A DNA stretch of 38,386 nt, taken from positions 1 to 38,386 of the IMG/VR virus record IMGVR_UViG_3300034159_000043, one strand, 5' to 3'. Under the pieces are notes generated by a model. The model searched no databases, had not been told where the DNA came from, and was given only the letters and a program-made list of their open reading frames with translations. This document shows positions 15,922 to 23,743 of the stretch, one piece after another (position 1 is the first letter of the stretch; each line of letters begins with the position of its first letter). Position numbers and translations under genes: made by a program. Source of the stretch: a virus.

Positions 15922-16710
15922 CGCCGCCGTTCTCGTCTTCCGACATGATAGCTGCGCGACTAGCGCCGAGGTCGATAAGCGCCTTCGCCTCCCAGGGCTC
16001 CAGCACCACCCGCATGAACGAAGACCAGGCCTGCAGGGCCTCCCACGTCACCACGGTCGGCCCGAAACCGTTGGACGACAGGCCAGACGCCAATTCGCAA
16101 AACCACTCCCAGAGGTAGGCCAACGCCGCTGGGCATTCGGGTCCCGGTTCGGCAATAGGTGCCGCCGGCGCGATGCCGGCCGCCGCGAAGATTTCGGCGG
16201 CCAGTTCTTCGTGTTCGCCAGCGGATGCGCCGTCCTTCAGGCGCCGCCCGGACCGAAACTGGTGCTCGGCAAAGGCGTGGAGGCCTTCGACGAGCTCTTG
16301 ATAAAATTTGCCGCGTCGTTCGCCGCCACCCAGGGCTGCACGAACAGCCAGTGCATCCCGGGCTCGGTGTAGAGCTCCAGCGCATTCTGACGGTTGCAGG
16401 CAACGTCGATCGGCTCCTTGGTGATCGGATCGACCAGATACCAGCCCTTGGTGAGCGCAGCGCACTTGGCGGCGTTTTCCTCGAACTGATCGACGTCCGG
16501 CACGCCGCCGCGGGTGCGCGCAGCCTTCTTGCGATAGACCTGCGTCCGCTCGCGATCGAAGGCGCGGCCCTCGACGCTGTCGGCGGCCAGCACCTCGATG
16601 TAGGCTTCGCGGCCGTCCTTGTCGCGCAGCACCTCGTCGGTCAGCGCGTCGATGATCGGCACGCGAAATGCCTCCGAGACGTTGGCGGCGAGATTTCCGA
16701 ATTTGCTCAT
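15896..16710 (-). CDS. Tail assembly chaperone fusion made by -1 frameshift (GT-like)
   Basis: The G-like frame can pass into a second open frame by a -1 slip at AAATTTT (16303-16309). The fusion would have 136 residues from the first frame and 135 from the second, 271 in all. The second frame has no good start of its own before the slip site and encodes a compact helical domain (LAYLWEWFCELASGL, VTWEALQAWSSFM, EPWEAKALIDLG). This is the lambda G/GT arrangement found in most siphoviruses before the tape measure. The fusion is expected to be a minor product that links tube protein to tape measure. Confidence 0.8.
16237..16710 (-). CDS. Tail assembly chaperone, zero-frame product (G-like)
   Basis: A 157-residue protein starting at 16710, with AAGGAAA upstream. 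It begins MSKFGNLAANVSEAF and contains EAYIEVLAADSVEGRAFDRE and YLVDPITKEPID, as in the phage tail chaperones next to the tube gene. The last 21 codons after the slippery site (IKSSSKASTPLPSTSF) look like non-domain sequence, as is usual for the zero-frame end of a G gene. It coats the tape measure during tail assembly and is not in the virion. Location between tube and tape measure is canonical. Confidence 0.75.
   Translation of the reverse strand: MSKFGNLAANVSEAFRVPIIDALTDEVLRDKDGREAYIEVLAADSVEGRAFDRERTQVYRKKAARTRGGVPDVDQFEENAAKCAALTKGWYLVDPITKEPIDVACNRQNALELYTEPGMHWLFVQPWVAANDAANFIKSSSKASTPLPSTSFGPGGA
16303..16309 (-). promoter_or_regulatory. -1 ribosomal frameshift slippery heptamer
   Basis: The minus-strand heptamer is A AAT TTT in the zero frame, a perfect X-XXY-YYZ site. 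It lies inside the overlap of the G-like frame and the second frame. After the slip the ribosome reads AAA TTT and continues with TAT CAA GAG. No sharp downstream pseudoknot was worked out by eye. Confidence 0.8.
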
Positions 16711-16823
16711 GGTATGTTTCCTTGGCGGAGGTGAACCGGAGACGCCCGCCAGCGCCCCCGGCTCGATTGCGCAATCACCCGGCGCGAGCCGAGCGGGTTT
16801 CCCCGTAGCGGCGGGGATCAGTA

Positions 16824-18080
16824 TCAGGCGATTTGGGTATCCGTGATCTGCAGCGTCGTGGACTCGACGCCCGGAGCGGTTCCGACATAGCGGCCGGCTT
16901 CGAACGAACACTGGATCGCCTTGGCCTTGTTGGTGTCGGATTCGCTGTTTGAATTGATCTTGATCCGCGGCAGATAGAACGCGTTCGCCGGGGCATCGGC
17001 CGCATTGGTCGACGGCAGATAGGCCAGCAGCGCCAGCTCGGTTTCATTGTCGAAGGCGCTGAGGAACGTGTCGTCCTGCAGAAACACGGTGAAGTCTCCG
17101 CTGCAGACGAAATCCCCGAGCATGATGCCGGCGATCAAGCCCTCGGAGTTCATTGCCTTGGCGGCTTCGGCGCCGAGGTCGACCTTGATGCTCAAGCTGG
17201 TGGCAACGCCCAGGACGCTACCGCCGGACATCAGCAAGCCCTGCATCGCTGTCGGAATGTCGGTCGTGGTCTGGGCGGCCGGCGATGTGAAGAACGGAGC
17301 GGACGATCCGGACAGCACCTTGCGGTTGCGCCCCAGCACCGAGAAGTTCAGGCCAACATTGGCATTCACGCCGATCGACAGATCGAAGCCGGTGATCTTG
17401 GCTTCGGTGAACAGCTTCGACAGGTCGATGTCCGGGTTGTTGGCCTCGAAGGCGACCTTGTACTCGGTGCGGTCGGCCTTGGTCGGCGGATTGATCGCAG
17501 AGGCGCCAGCCTCGGTCACGGTGAAGCCGGTATCGGCAGTCTCGGTTGTCGGCGCCGGGAAGATCGAGACCACGCGGTTGGACCCACCGGAGAAGCCCAG
17601 CACGATGAAATTCTTGTCGTTGTTGTCGGCCGTCGCCAGATTGGCGAATCTGTAGATCCGGCCGACCCGCATCCCGAGCGCGACGGGATCGCCGCCACCG
17701 AACGTCGCCGTCTTGGCCGTGGCGTCGAAGGCGACGCTGGTGAGGTCGGTTTCGTCAAGCTCGACCGGGGTAGTCCAGTCGCTGCGCATGACCGCAGCGA
17801 ACAGATCCTGGTGGGTGCCGGGCGACAGGAAGCCATTGATGGTGCCGGCGACCGAGCGGCTGCCGTGCTTGCCCATCGGCTGTTGCACGTCGTCGCGCTT
17901 CTCGTTCGGCCGATAGCTGTCCTTGCTCAGCGACAGATTGTGCGAGACATGCCGCAGCGACTGCCCGCCGCTGGCACCGGGCGCAACCGACGTGACGAGC
18001 TCGGTCGTGGCATCGATCGCAGCGTCGGCATAAAGCTTGTAGATCAGGCGTTCGGATACGGCTTCGGCAAGACCGGCCAT
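16824..18080 (-). CDS. Major tail tube protein
   Basis: A 418-residue protein placed just before the G/GT chaperone, the usual place of the tail tube gene. It is rich in beta-type segments with Gly, Thr and Asp (GSRSVAGTINGFLSPGTHQD, GMRVGRIYRFANLA, ITGFDLSIGVNANVGLNFSV, GDFVCSGDFTVFL). It ends with ESTTLQITDTQIA. The size is large for a simple tube protein and close to the Phage_TTP_2-like tube proteins. It would form the hexameric rings of the tail. Confidence 0.7.
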   Translation of the reverse strand: MAGLAEAVSERLIYKLYADAAIDATTELVTSVAPGASGGQSLRHVSHNLSLSKDSYRPNEKRDDVQQPMGKHGSRSVAGTINGFLSPGTHQDLFAAVMRSDWTTPVELDETDLTSVAFDATAKTATFGGGDPVALGMRVGRIYRFANLATADNNDKNFIVLGFSGGSNRVVSIFPAPTTETADTGFTVTEAGASAINPPTKADRTEYKVAFEANNPDIDLSKLFTEAKITGFDLSIGVNANVGLNFSVLGRNRKVLSGSSAPFFTSPAAQTTTDIPTAMQGLLMSGGSVLGVATSLSIKVDLGAEAAKAMNSEGLIAGIMLGDFVCSGDFTVFLQDDTFLSAFDNETELALLAYLPSTNAADAPANAFYLPRIKINSNSESDTNKAKAIQCSFEAGRYVGTAPGVESTTLQITDTQIA

Positions 18081-18108
18081 GGCAGGTGCTCCTTTGGGTG
18101 ATGTCGGC

Positions 18109-18576
18109 TCAGCCGATCAGGTCGTGATAAAACTCGACGTCGCAGGCGGACCAGAAGTAGTTCGCGACTTCACTGGACAGACCCGGTACCGAGAGGGCCG
18201 AGCCGGCGCCGCCGGGATAGACGGTGACGCGGTCACTGGTAACACCATCCTGCCGATACGACCGAAACACCGCGGCGAAGCCTTCGGCATAATCCGTCGC
18301 GTATTGCAGCCCCCAGCCGACCGGCACGAAGATCAGGATCTGCGCGGCGCCGAAATTGCGGTGACGGTTGGCGCCGCGCCCGCCGCCGATTTCGATCACG
18401 TCGCTCGGCGCGGCATCGAACACGGTATAGACGAACGGCGACGGCTCATTAGGCAGCACCAACGCGGCTTCGCCGAGCCACCCGAGCGGCAGCGCAGCGT
18501 TCGTCACCGGATGCACCGGGACATTGGCCTCGATTGCCGCGCGGATCGCCGCGATGGCTTCGCTGGCAGTCGTCAT
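18109..18576 (-). CDS. Tail terminator-like protein
   Basis: A 155-residue protein between the head closure gene and the tube gene, the position of the tail terminator (lambda U). It has an N-terminal helix (EAIAAIRAAIEANV) followed by beta strands (SPFVYTVFDAAPSDVIEIGG, AAQILIFVPVGWGLQ) and a helix (DYAEGFAAVFRSY), which fits the DUF4128/terminator fold. The ring it forms would cap the finished tail for joining to the head. Based on position and predicted fold. Confidence 0.6.
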   Translation of the reverse strand: MTTASEAIAAIRAAIEANVPVHPVTNAALPLGWLGEAALVLPNEPSPFVYTVFDAAPSDVIEIGGGRGANRHRNFGAAQILIFVPVGWGLQYATDYAEGFAAVFRSYRQDGVTSDRVTVYPGGAGSALSVPGLSSEVANYFWSACDVEFYHDLIG

Positions 18577-18577
18577 C

Positions 18578-18919
18578 TCAGCCCGCCGCGTGGATTTCGA
18601 GGGCGATCAGCGTGCCGGCGACGACGCGCTTCATCGGGTTCCTGATGGCGAATTCCTTGCCGCCGACCACCAGCTTGTCGTTGGTCGTCACCGGCAGGAT
18701 CGCGGCCAGATCATCCACCAGCGCGATGGCGCGCTGATCGCCATAGGTGATCGCGCCGATGATCTCTTTCGACTCGTAGTTACGGACATAGGCCACGGTC
18801 GACGTGTCGACGAAGGTCCGCGCAGGGCCGGTGCCGGTGTAGCGGCGGATCGCGATGGGCTGGCCGAGATCGCCGATCAACTCGCGATAGTCCGCCAGCG
18901 CCTCTTCGACTTCGGTCAT
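18578..18919 (-). CDS. Head closure / head-tail stopper protein
   Basis: A 113-residue protein directly after the connector gene, overlapping it by four bases (ATGA). Segments IAIRRYTGTGPARTF and DDLAAILPVTTNDKLVVGGKEFAI have the small beta-barrel look of head-closure proteins of the HK97 gp7/SPP1 gp16 type. It would plug the connector after DNA packaging. No catalytic motif is expected. Position gives most of the support. Confidence 0.55.
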   Translation of the reverse strand: MTEVEEALADYRELIGDLGQPIAIRRYTGTGPARTFVDTSTVAYVRNYESKEIIGAITYGDQRAIALVDDLAAILPVTTNDKLVVGGKEFAIRNPMKRVVAGTLIALEIHAAG

Positions 18920-19434
18920 GCGTAGCCCTGATAGGTCGACAACAACTGACCGGCCGCTGTTTTCATCTTGTCGGCAGCGCCGTCCGGCAGCGTGTATTCA
19001 CGCGAACCGACGCCCTCGACAGTCTTTTTCTTGATCGCACCGCCTTCGCTCGGCGTGGCGTCGCGCAGCGCGCCGGCCATCAGGATGATGGCGTGCTTGA
19101 TGCGCCTCGGGACATCGTCGGCCGGCAGCCCGGCGCGATACGTCACAACCCGCGCACAGCCGTCATCCGACGCCACATTACTGATGATCTCGGTCACCGG
19201 ACGGAACGGCAGGCACTCGGCCTGCACGATCGCCGAGGCGGGAATCTCGGTGCGCAGGACCTGCTCACCGATGCTGTAGCGCAGCCAGCCCGGAGGCCCG
19301 TCGATCTCGGACTGCGCGATCTCGAGCAGCATTTCGATATAGATGTCGTCGTCATCGTCCGTGAAGACGCGCGCGTCCCGGGCCTCTTGAGCTGTGACGA
19401 CGGGCTCCGGCGGTTCGATGACGACGACAGTCAT
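18916..19434 (-). CDS. Head-tail connector, gp6-like
   Basis: A 172-residue protein with the helical layout of gp6-like connectors: TAQEARDARVFTDDDDDIYI, EMLLEIAQSEIDGP, then a beta insert and a last helix PRRIKHAIILMAGALRD. The C-terminal GVGSREYTLPDGA segment before the final helix is also usual. It would join the portal and form the ring to which the head closure protein binds. The start ATG at 19434 is chosen because the longer frame is Arg-rich antisense-like sequence. Confidence 0.7.
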   Translation of the reverse strand: MTVVVIEPPEPVVTAQEARDARVFTDDDDDIYIEMLLEIAQSEIDGPPGWLRYSIGEQVLRTEIPASAIVQAECLPFRPVTEIISNVASDDGCARVVTYRAGLPADDVPRRIKHAIILMAGALRDATPSEGGAIKKKTVEGVGSREYTLPDGAADKMKTAAGQLLSTYQGYA

Positions 19435-19442
19435 GGATGATC

Positions 19443-19802
19443 TCAGCCGATCAGGAAGTGGAAGGTACCGCTCTTGGCATTGCCGCCGGCGGCGATCACG
19501 ATCTTGATGCGATCGTTGGCGATGCCGATCGGCTCCAGCGCCGCAACGGTGCCGTCGAGCGTGGCGGCGACGCCGGCCTGGGTATGAGTCGGCTGGCGCG
19601 GCGCCTTCACGGCGGCGGCGTTGACGTTGGATTCGGTCCACAGGCTCTGGCCGGTCTTTTCCGACGTGATGGCGAAGTCCACGCCGTCGGCGAAGTCGAC
19701 CTTGATGTAGTGCATCTGATGGATCAATCCGGACAGCCGCGGGCTGTATGCGGTCGCAGAGCCATCGGCGGACGTGGTGACAGTGATTTCCTGACGACGC
19801 AT
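19443..19802 (-). CDS. Small head-region protein, possibly capsid decoration
   Basis: A 119-residue beta-rich protein between the capsid and connector genes. It begins MRRQEITVTTSADGSATAY and carries GLIHQMHYIKVDFADGVDFA and RIKIVIAAGGNAKSGTFHF. The place and size would fit a decoration or completion protein, but no motif proves it. The start at 19802 lies two bases from the upstream stop, and the ORF upstream of it is Arg-rich noise. Confidence 0.45.
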   Translation of the reverse strand: MRRQEITVTTSADGSATAYSPRLSGLIHQMHYIKVDFADGVDFAITSEKTGQSLWTESNVNAAAVKAPRQPTHTQAGVAATLDGTVAALEPIGIANDRIKIVIAAGGNAKSGTFHFLIG

Positions 19803-19803
19803 T

Positions 19804-20055
19804 TCAGTCTTCCTTTCGATCGGCCGCTCGGCCGGTTGTGGCGGGCTCGCTGTCCCGCCTCTGGTTGCCGGGCCTGACCGGCTTGCGCTTGGCTTGACGG
19901 GCGGGCCTCGGCGTCGGCGACGGCGCAATGCCGTCTGCGCTGGCAAGGCCTCGCTTGATCAGGTCTTTGGCGACCGGATCGGAAACATCGACCGCGATGC
20001 CGCGGCCGAAGGTCGTCGTTCCGAGACGGAACGACCGCATCGCTTTGAGTTTCAT
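19804..20055 (-). CDS. Small phage head-region protein
   Basis: An 83-residue protein. The first 45 residues (MKLKAMRSFRLGTTTFGRGI, then DVSDPVAKDLIKRGLAS) resemble short phage proteins with the pattern of a beta hairpin followed by DDxxAxxLIxxGxA. The rest is a basic, Pro-rich tail (RPARQAKRKPVRPGNQRR). It lies directly behind the capsid gene. Function is unknown. Confidence 0.5.
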   Translation of the reverse strand: MKLKAMRSFRLGTTTFGRGIAVDVSDPVAKDLIKRGLASADGIAPSPTPRPARQAKRKPVRPGNQRRDSEPATTGRAADRKED

Positions 20056-20073
20056 GGTCGATCCTCCGGGAGG

Positions 20074-20101
20074 CGGCCGCAGCGACTATTCGCGGCGGCC
20101 G
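20074..20101 (-). terminator. Strong hairpin behind the capsid gene
   Basis: CGGCCGC and GCGGCCG (7 bp) enclose a mismatch and a second 4-bp stem with a tetraloop. The hairpin begins nine bases past the capsid stop. There is no T-run, so it may act as an attenuator or as a 3' barrier that protects capsid mRNA rather than as a full terminator. Confidence 0.4.
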
Positions 20102-20109
20102 ATTGGCGA

Positions 20110-21324
20110 TCAGCCGCCGGCGGCGGCGGTGCCGAAGGCGCCGGTGACGAAGGCCTCCGGACGCTTGACGGCGAGCGCCGTGCGCTCCTCGCAGCGGACC
20201 GAGATCATGTTCTTCTCGAAGTCGTCGGCGTTCTCGGTCGAGATCACCACATTGGCGTCCTCGCGGTCGAAGAGCTGCGCGCCGGTGCGGAATGCGCCGG
20301 TGAGGAACTCACCTTCGAATTCCGGGATCTCCGTTTCCACCACGGGCTTGCCCCACAAGGTCGGGCCGGCGATGCGCAGCGGGTTCGCCAGGATGTAACC
20401 GCCGGTCGAGTCCTTGGTCAGTTCGATCGCGGCCCAGTCGGTCGAATGCACCACGAAGCCATCCGCAGGCAGGCGAGCGAGCTGAGACTGCAGGATTGCC
20501 AACCGAAGGTCGTCGATGTTGGTGCGCGCGTCCGGCTCGAAGGCGGGCGCGAACTCCGACGCCTGCGGCACAATCCCTTCGATGTTGCCGGCACCGCCGG
20601 CGCCGAACAGGAATTCCTGCTCTTCCACATATTTCAGACCGAAGCGCATTTCGGCGTCGATCGTGGACTGCAGCTGCGCGAAGTCGTCGAGGATCTGCTT
20701 CGACGCCTTGAACATATGGGCGATCGTGACGACCGGCGTGATCTTGGTGGCAAAGGTGATGCTGGAGTAAGGCTTGGCGGTATTCTCGGCCACAACCGCT
20801 GCGGCGTTGGTGAAGCCGGTCTGCTGAACCCAGAAGATCGCCGGAGAGCCGGTGCTACCCGGCGCAATCAGGTCCCGGATGAACAGCCGCTGCTTCGGCA
20901 TGGTGTCGATGCCGGGCAAGCGCTGCGGCTCGACGACACCCTCGGCAACGCCGGAACTGATCAGCACGTTCTTGACCGGCGCGCTAATCCGCTGGCCGGA
21001 ATGGATCGAGGACGACGTCACGCCCTTGAACTTTTCGGAGGCGACGGCCTGGGCGCCCCAGGACTGCGCAGCGCCGTCACCGCCGCCGCGGCGGGCCTTC
21101 TTCTGCTCGACGTCGGCCAGCCGCGCGGTCACGGCTTCGAGCTTGCCGGAGAGTTCGGTCTGCGTGGTCGCGAGCTTGTCGACTTCGGCCTTGGTCTGCT
21201 CGCTGAGCTGGCCGGTGTTCTTCACCTCGGCCAGCGTCGCTTCGGCCTTGCGGGAAAACTCGTCGTTGACGCGCGACAGGTCGTTCGTCACCTGCTTGAG
21301 CAGGTCGCGGATTTCGTCAGCCAT
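20110..21324 (-). CDS. Major capsid protein, HK97 fold
   Basis: A 404-residue protein. Residues 1-75 are a charged coiled coil (DLSRVNDEFSRKAEATLAEV, TARLADVEQKKARR), as in the scaffolding delta domain of HK97-type capsids. The remainder has typical segments: MPKQRLFIRDLIAPGST, FTNAAAVVAENTAKP, VTIAHMFKASKQILDD and LFGAGGAGNIEGIVPQA. The protease gene lies directly upstream, so the delta domain is likely removed during head maturation, near residue 80-100. A hairpin follows its stop. Confidence 0.9.
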   Translation of the reverse strand: MADEIRDLLKQVTNDLSRVNDEFSRKAEATLAEVKNTGQLSEQTKAEVDKLATTQTELSGKLEAVTARLADVEQKKARRGGGDGAAQSWGAQAVASEKFKGVTSSSIHSGQRISAPVKNVLISSGVAEGVVEPQRLPGIDTMPKQRLFIRDLIAPGSTGSPAIFWVQQTGFTNAAAVVAENTAKPYSSITFATKITPVVTIAHMFKASKQILDDFAQLQSTIDAEMRFGLKYVEEQEFLFGAGGAGNIEGIVPQASEFAPAFEPDARTNIDDLRLAILQSQLARLPADGFVVHSTDWAAIELTKDSTGGYILANPLRIAGPTLWGKPVVETEIPEFEGEFLTGAFRTGAQLFDREDANVVISTENADDFEKNMISVRCEERTALAVKRPEAFVTGAFGTAAAGG

Positions 21325-21347
21325 GATCAGCTCCTGATATGTGTGGA

Positions 21348-22214
21348 CTAGGCCCGCAGCAGGCTCATGCGAGCCGCGGCCAGGCGGAGGGAGGCGATGC
21401 CGTCATCGGCATCATCGTCGTCGTCAGCGCGCGGCGTGACGTCCGAGGCAGCGCCCGGCGTGCCTTCGGTGATTTCCTTCATGATGCGACGCCGTTCCGC
21501 GCGCGGCATACCCTGTCGGGTCAAGGCCGCCTCGACCCGGTACAGCGTCGGTGCATGGTTCTTTGCGCCGGCAGATCCCTGCTTCACGTCTGCGGCAAGC
21601 AGAGCATCGGCGAAACCTTCCTCGATCGCCTTCTGGCCGGCGATCCAGTGCTCGACGTCGTTCCAGGCCGCGATCGTTTCGACCGGCTGGCCGGTGCGGT
21701 CCGCATACATCTGGTTCAACGTCGCGTCGAACGTCTCCATGATGTCGCCGGTCTCGCGCATCATGTGCCGATCGCCAACAGCGACCCATTGGGTGTTGTG
21801 GGTCATCACGAACGCGGTCTTGCCGATCTCGATGCGGTCGCCCGCCATGGCGATCATCGAGGCCGCGGATGCCGCAATGCCAATGATCTGGACCGTCACT
21901 TCGGCAGGATGCTGCCTCAACAGATTGTAAATCGCCACGCCCTCGAAAAAGTCTCCGCCCGGCGAATTGATCTGGACGATGACAGGCTTGTCGCCGATCG
22001 CGCGCAGCGCGCCGGCGATGCGCTTGGCGGTGATGCCCTCGCCGGTCCAGAAATCCACCCCGATGACGTCGAGAATGCTGATTACGGCGTTGTCGTCCGC
22101 AGCCGCGGTCGGCATCAGACCCGGCGACCATGCCTGCACGGCCTTCTCGTTCAGCACGAACGACGCCTGCGGCGCGTTCGGCCGATGCAGCTCAGGCAGC
22201 TCTCGGATCGTCAT
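21348..22214 (-). CDS. Head maturation protease, ClpP-like
   Basis: A 288-residue serine peptidase of the S14 type. Oxyanion loop NSPGGDFFEG is at residues 83-92, the nucleophile is Ser119 in SAASMIAMAGD, and the base is probably His139 in VMTHNTQW. The acid may be Asp186 before HWIAGQKAIEEGFAD. The C-terminal region from residue 215 is charged and probably has a targeting role. It would cut the capsid delta domain inside the prohead. The gene overlaps the portal gene by 23 bases. Confidence 0.85.
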   Translation of the reverse strand: MTIRELPELHRPNAPQASFVLNEKAVQAWSPGLMPTAAADDNAVISILDVIGVDFWTGEGITAKRIAGALRAIGDKPVIVQINSPGGDFFEGVAIYNLLRQHPAEVTVQIIGIAASAASMIAMAGDRIEIGKTAFVMTHNTQWVAVGDRHMMRETGDIMETFDATLNQMYADRTGQPVETIAAWNDVEHWIAGQKAIEEGFADALLAADVKQGSAGAKNHAPTLYRVEAALTRQGMPRAERRRIMKEITEGTPGAASDVTPRADDDDDADDGIASLRLAAARMSLLRA

Positions 22215-23454
22215 TATGGTCGTCTCCCAGCGGAATGCCGCCGTTGTTGCTGATCGCCGCCCGCGTGGACGCCTCGGTAATCGGCACGTTCTGCATCTGC
22301 ATACGCGCGACGTCGCCGCCGGCGATTGGCGGCCAGCCTTCCAGCTTTCGGACCTGGTTGATCGTCATGACGCCGGCGTTCAGCATCGCCACATAGAACG
22401 CGGAGCGTGCCGCGGTGTCGCCGCGTAGCAGATCCTCGAAGTTGATCTTGACCGAAAACCGCAGGCGTTCAGCCGGCGTCAGAATTCGTTTGCTGATCGC
22501 CTGTTCGATGCGTTTCAGATCGGTGCGCAAGCCGAACGTGTACCAGGCCTGCATCACCGTCGCGACGCCGGTGCCCCACATCGTCTGGCCCTCGGCGCCG
22601 TGACCGATGATGATCGGCGGAATGCCGAGCCAGCGGCAGACTTCCTCGACGTTGAAGCGCCGGTTCATAATCATCTCGGCGTCGCGCATCGACAGTGAGA
22701 TCGACTTCCAATCGACGCCGCCCTCGAGGAGGCCAGCCCAGGGCGCATTGGGGCCGGCGTTGGCGGCGACCAGATTCTTCTTGGCGTCGGCGCGCTGATC
22801 GTCCGTGAGCGTTTTTGCGCCGGGCGGCATCACGAAGAACCCCTTCGTGCGGCCGCCGCGCGAGAAGGTCTGGCCGGCGAACTTTTCAGTCGCGATCGTC
22901 AGGCTCAGCGTCTGCCGGGCGTAGCCGACCGGCGACATCCCCATGTCGCCATCGCCGAATCCCTTGACGTGAAACACCTTGTCTTCGGGCAAGGTGTCCT
23001 GCTTGCCGCGATCCATGAACCGATAGATCAGCGCACCATCACTGTCGCGCTCGGCGATCGTGCTAGCGGGCATCGGGTTGAGCGCGACGATGCGGTCGCG
23101 CGGCCGGACCTTCTCGGCAAAGCCGTTGCCGCTGGTGCATAGACCTAGCCCGACACCTTCCCAGAACTCGATCGGAGTCTGATCGGCATTCGGGCTGTCG
23201 TCGATCAGCGCCTGCACCGGATGGTCGGCGACCCGGACCTTGGAGCCGTCCTTTTGGGTCTCCATCAGATCGAACGACAGGCTCGCGACCGTCGACGATT
23301 TGATCCGCGCCCCGGCCATGAATGCGGACAGATTGAGCGCGCCCTGCACCGACACGGGCTCGCCAGCCCAGGTCTCGCCGTGGCCCATCAGATCGTAGAG
23401 TTCACGATCCGTCGCCTTGAACGACCGGCCGAACCATCGGTGCCAGAAAGCCAT
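22192..23454 (-). CDS. Portal protein, HK97 type
   Basis: A 420-residue protein between terminase and protease. Recognisable pieces are VSVQGALNLSAFMAGARIKS, EFWEGVGLGLCTSGNGFAE, HVKGFGDGDMGMSPVGYA, GGVDWKSISLSMRDAEMI, VCRWLGIPPIIIGH and LTPAERLRFSVKINFEDLLRGD, all usual in HK97-family portals. It forms the dodecamer through which DNA is pumped and to which connector gp6 binds. The start overlaps the stop of the restored terminase frame (TAATG), a sign that the ancestral terminase ended at 23454. Confidence 0.9.
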   Translation of the reverse strand: MAFWHRWFGRSFKATDRELYDLMGHGETWAGEPVSVQGALNLSAFMAGARIKSSTVASLSFDLMETQKDGSKVRVADHPVQALIDDSPNADQTPIEFWEGVGLGLCTSGNGFAEKVRPRDRIVALNPMPASTIAERDSDGALIYRFMDRGKQDTLPEDKVFHVKGFGDGDMGMSPVGYARQTLSLTIATEKFAGQTFSRGGRTKGFFVMPPGAKTLTDDQRADAKKNLVAANAGPNAPWAGLLEGGVDWKSISLSMRDAEMIMNRRFNVEEVCRWLGIPPIIIGHGAEGQTMWGTGVATVMQAWYTFGLRTDLKRIEQAISKRILTPAERLRFSVKINFEDLLRGDTAARSAFYVAMLNAGVMTINQVRKLEGWPPIAGGDVARMQMQNVPITEASTRAAISNNGGIPLGDDHNDDPRAA

Positions 23455-23743
23455 TATGCGGTCACCGCGTTCTTAAGGAAGTCGCCAAGATCGTTGCCCG
23501 CCATAAACTCGCCGTCGGCGGCACCCACGACCATTGCTGTGGTGACCAGACCATCTATGCGACCTCGCGACCGCGCTTTATCGAAGCACCTATTATCTTG
23601 GCCGTCGCGATCCACGTAAGCATTCGCCGCACACATATAGGTCACCGGCGAGTCGTCGATTGTGATGGTGCCGTCAAGAACGTGATCCTCGAGCTTTTCG
23701 ATCGAGGTTGGCATCGTGAGCTGCTTCTCTTCGAAACCCGCCG
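23454..23743 (-). pseudogene. Detached C-terminal part of the large terminase
   Basis: The -1 frame carries the expected end of an HK97-type large terminase: an EKQLTMPTSIEKLEDHVLDG helix, TITIDDSPVTYMCAANAYVD, then RSRGRIDGLVTTAMVVGA. In this family the Asp of the xIDG segment binds the nuclease metal together with the two aspartates of the upstream frame. An internal Met (23714) could in principle give an 86-residue piece, but there is no reason to expect separate expression. Stop TAA overlaps the portal ATG. Confidence 0.8.

Noticed and set aside
19894-21351. A 485-codon plus-strand open frame
   Set aside because: Antisense to the capsid gene, with low-complexity Arg/Gly/Leu composition and no motif.
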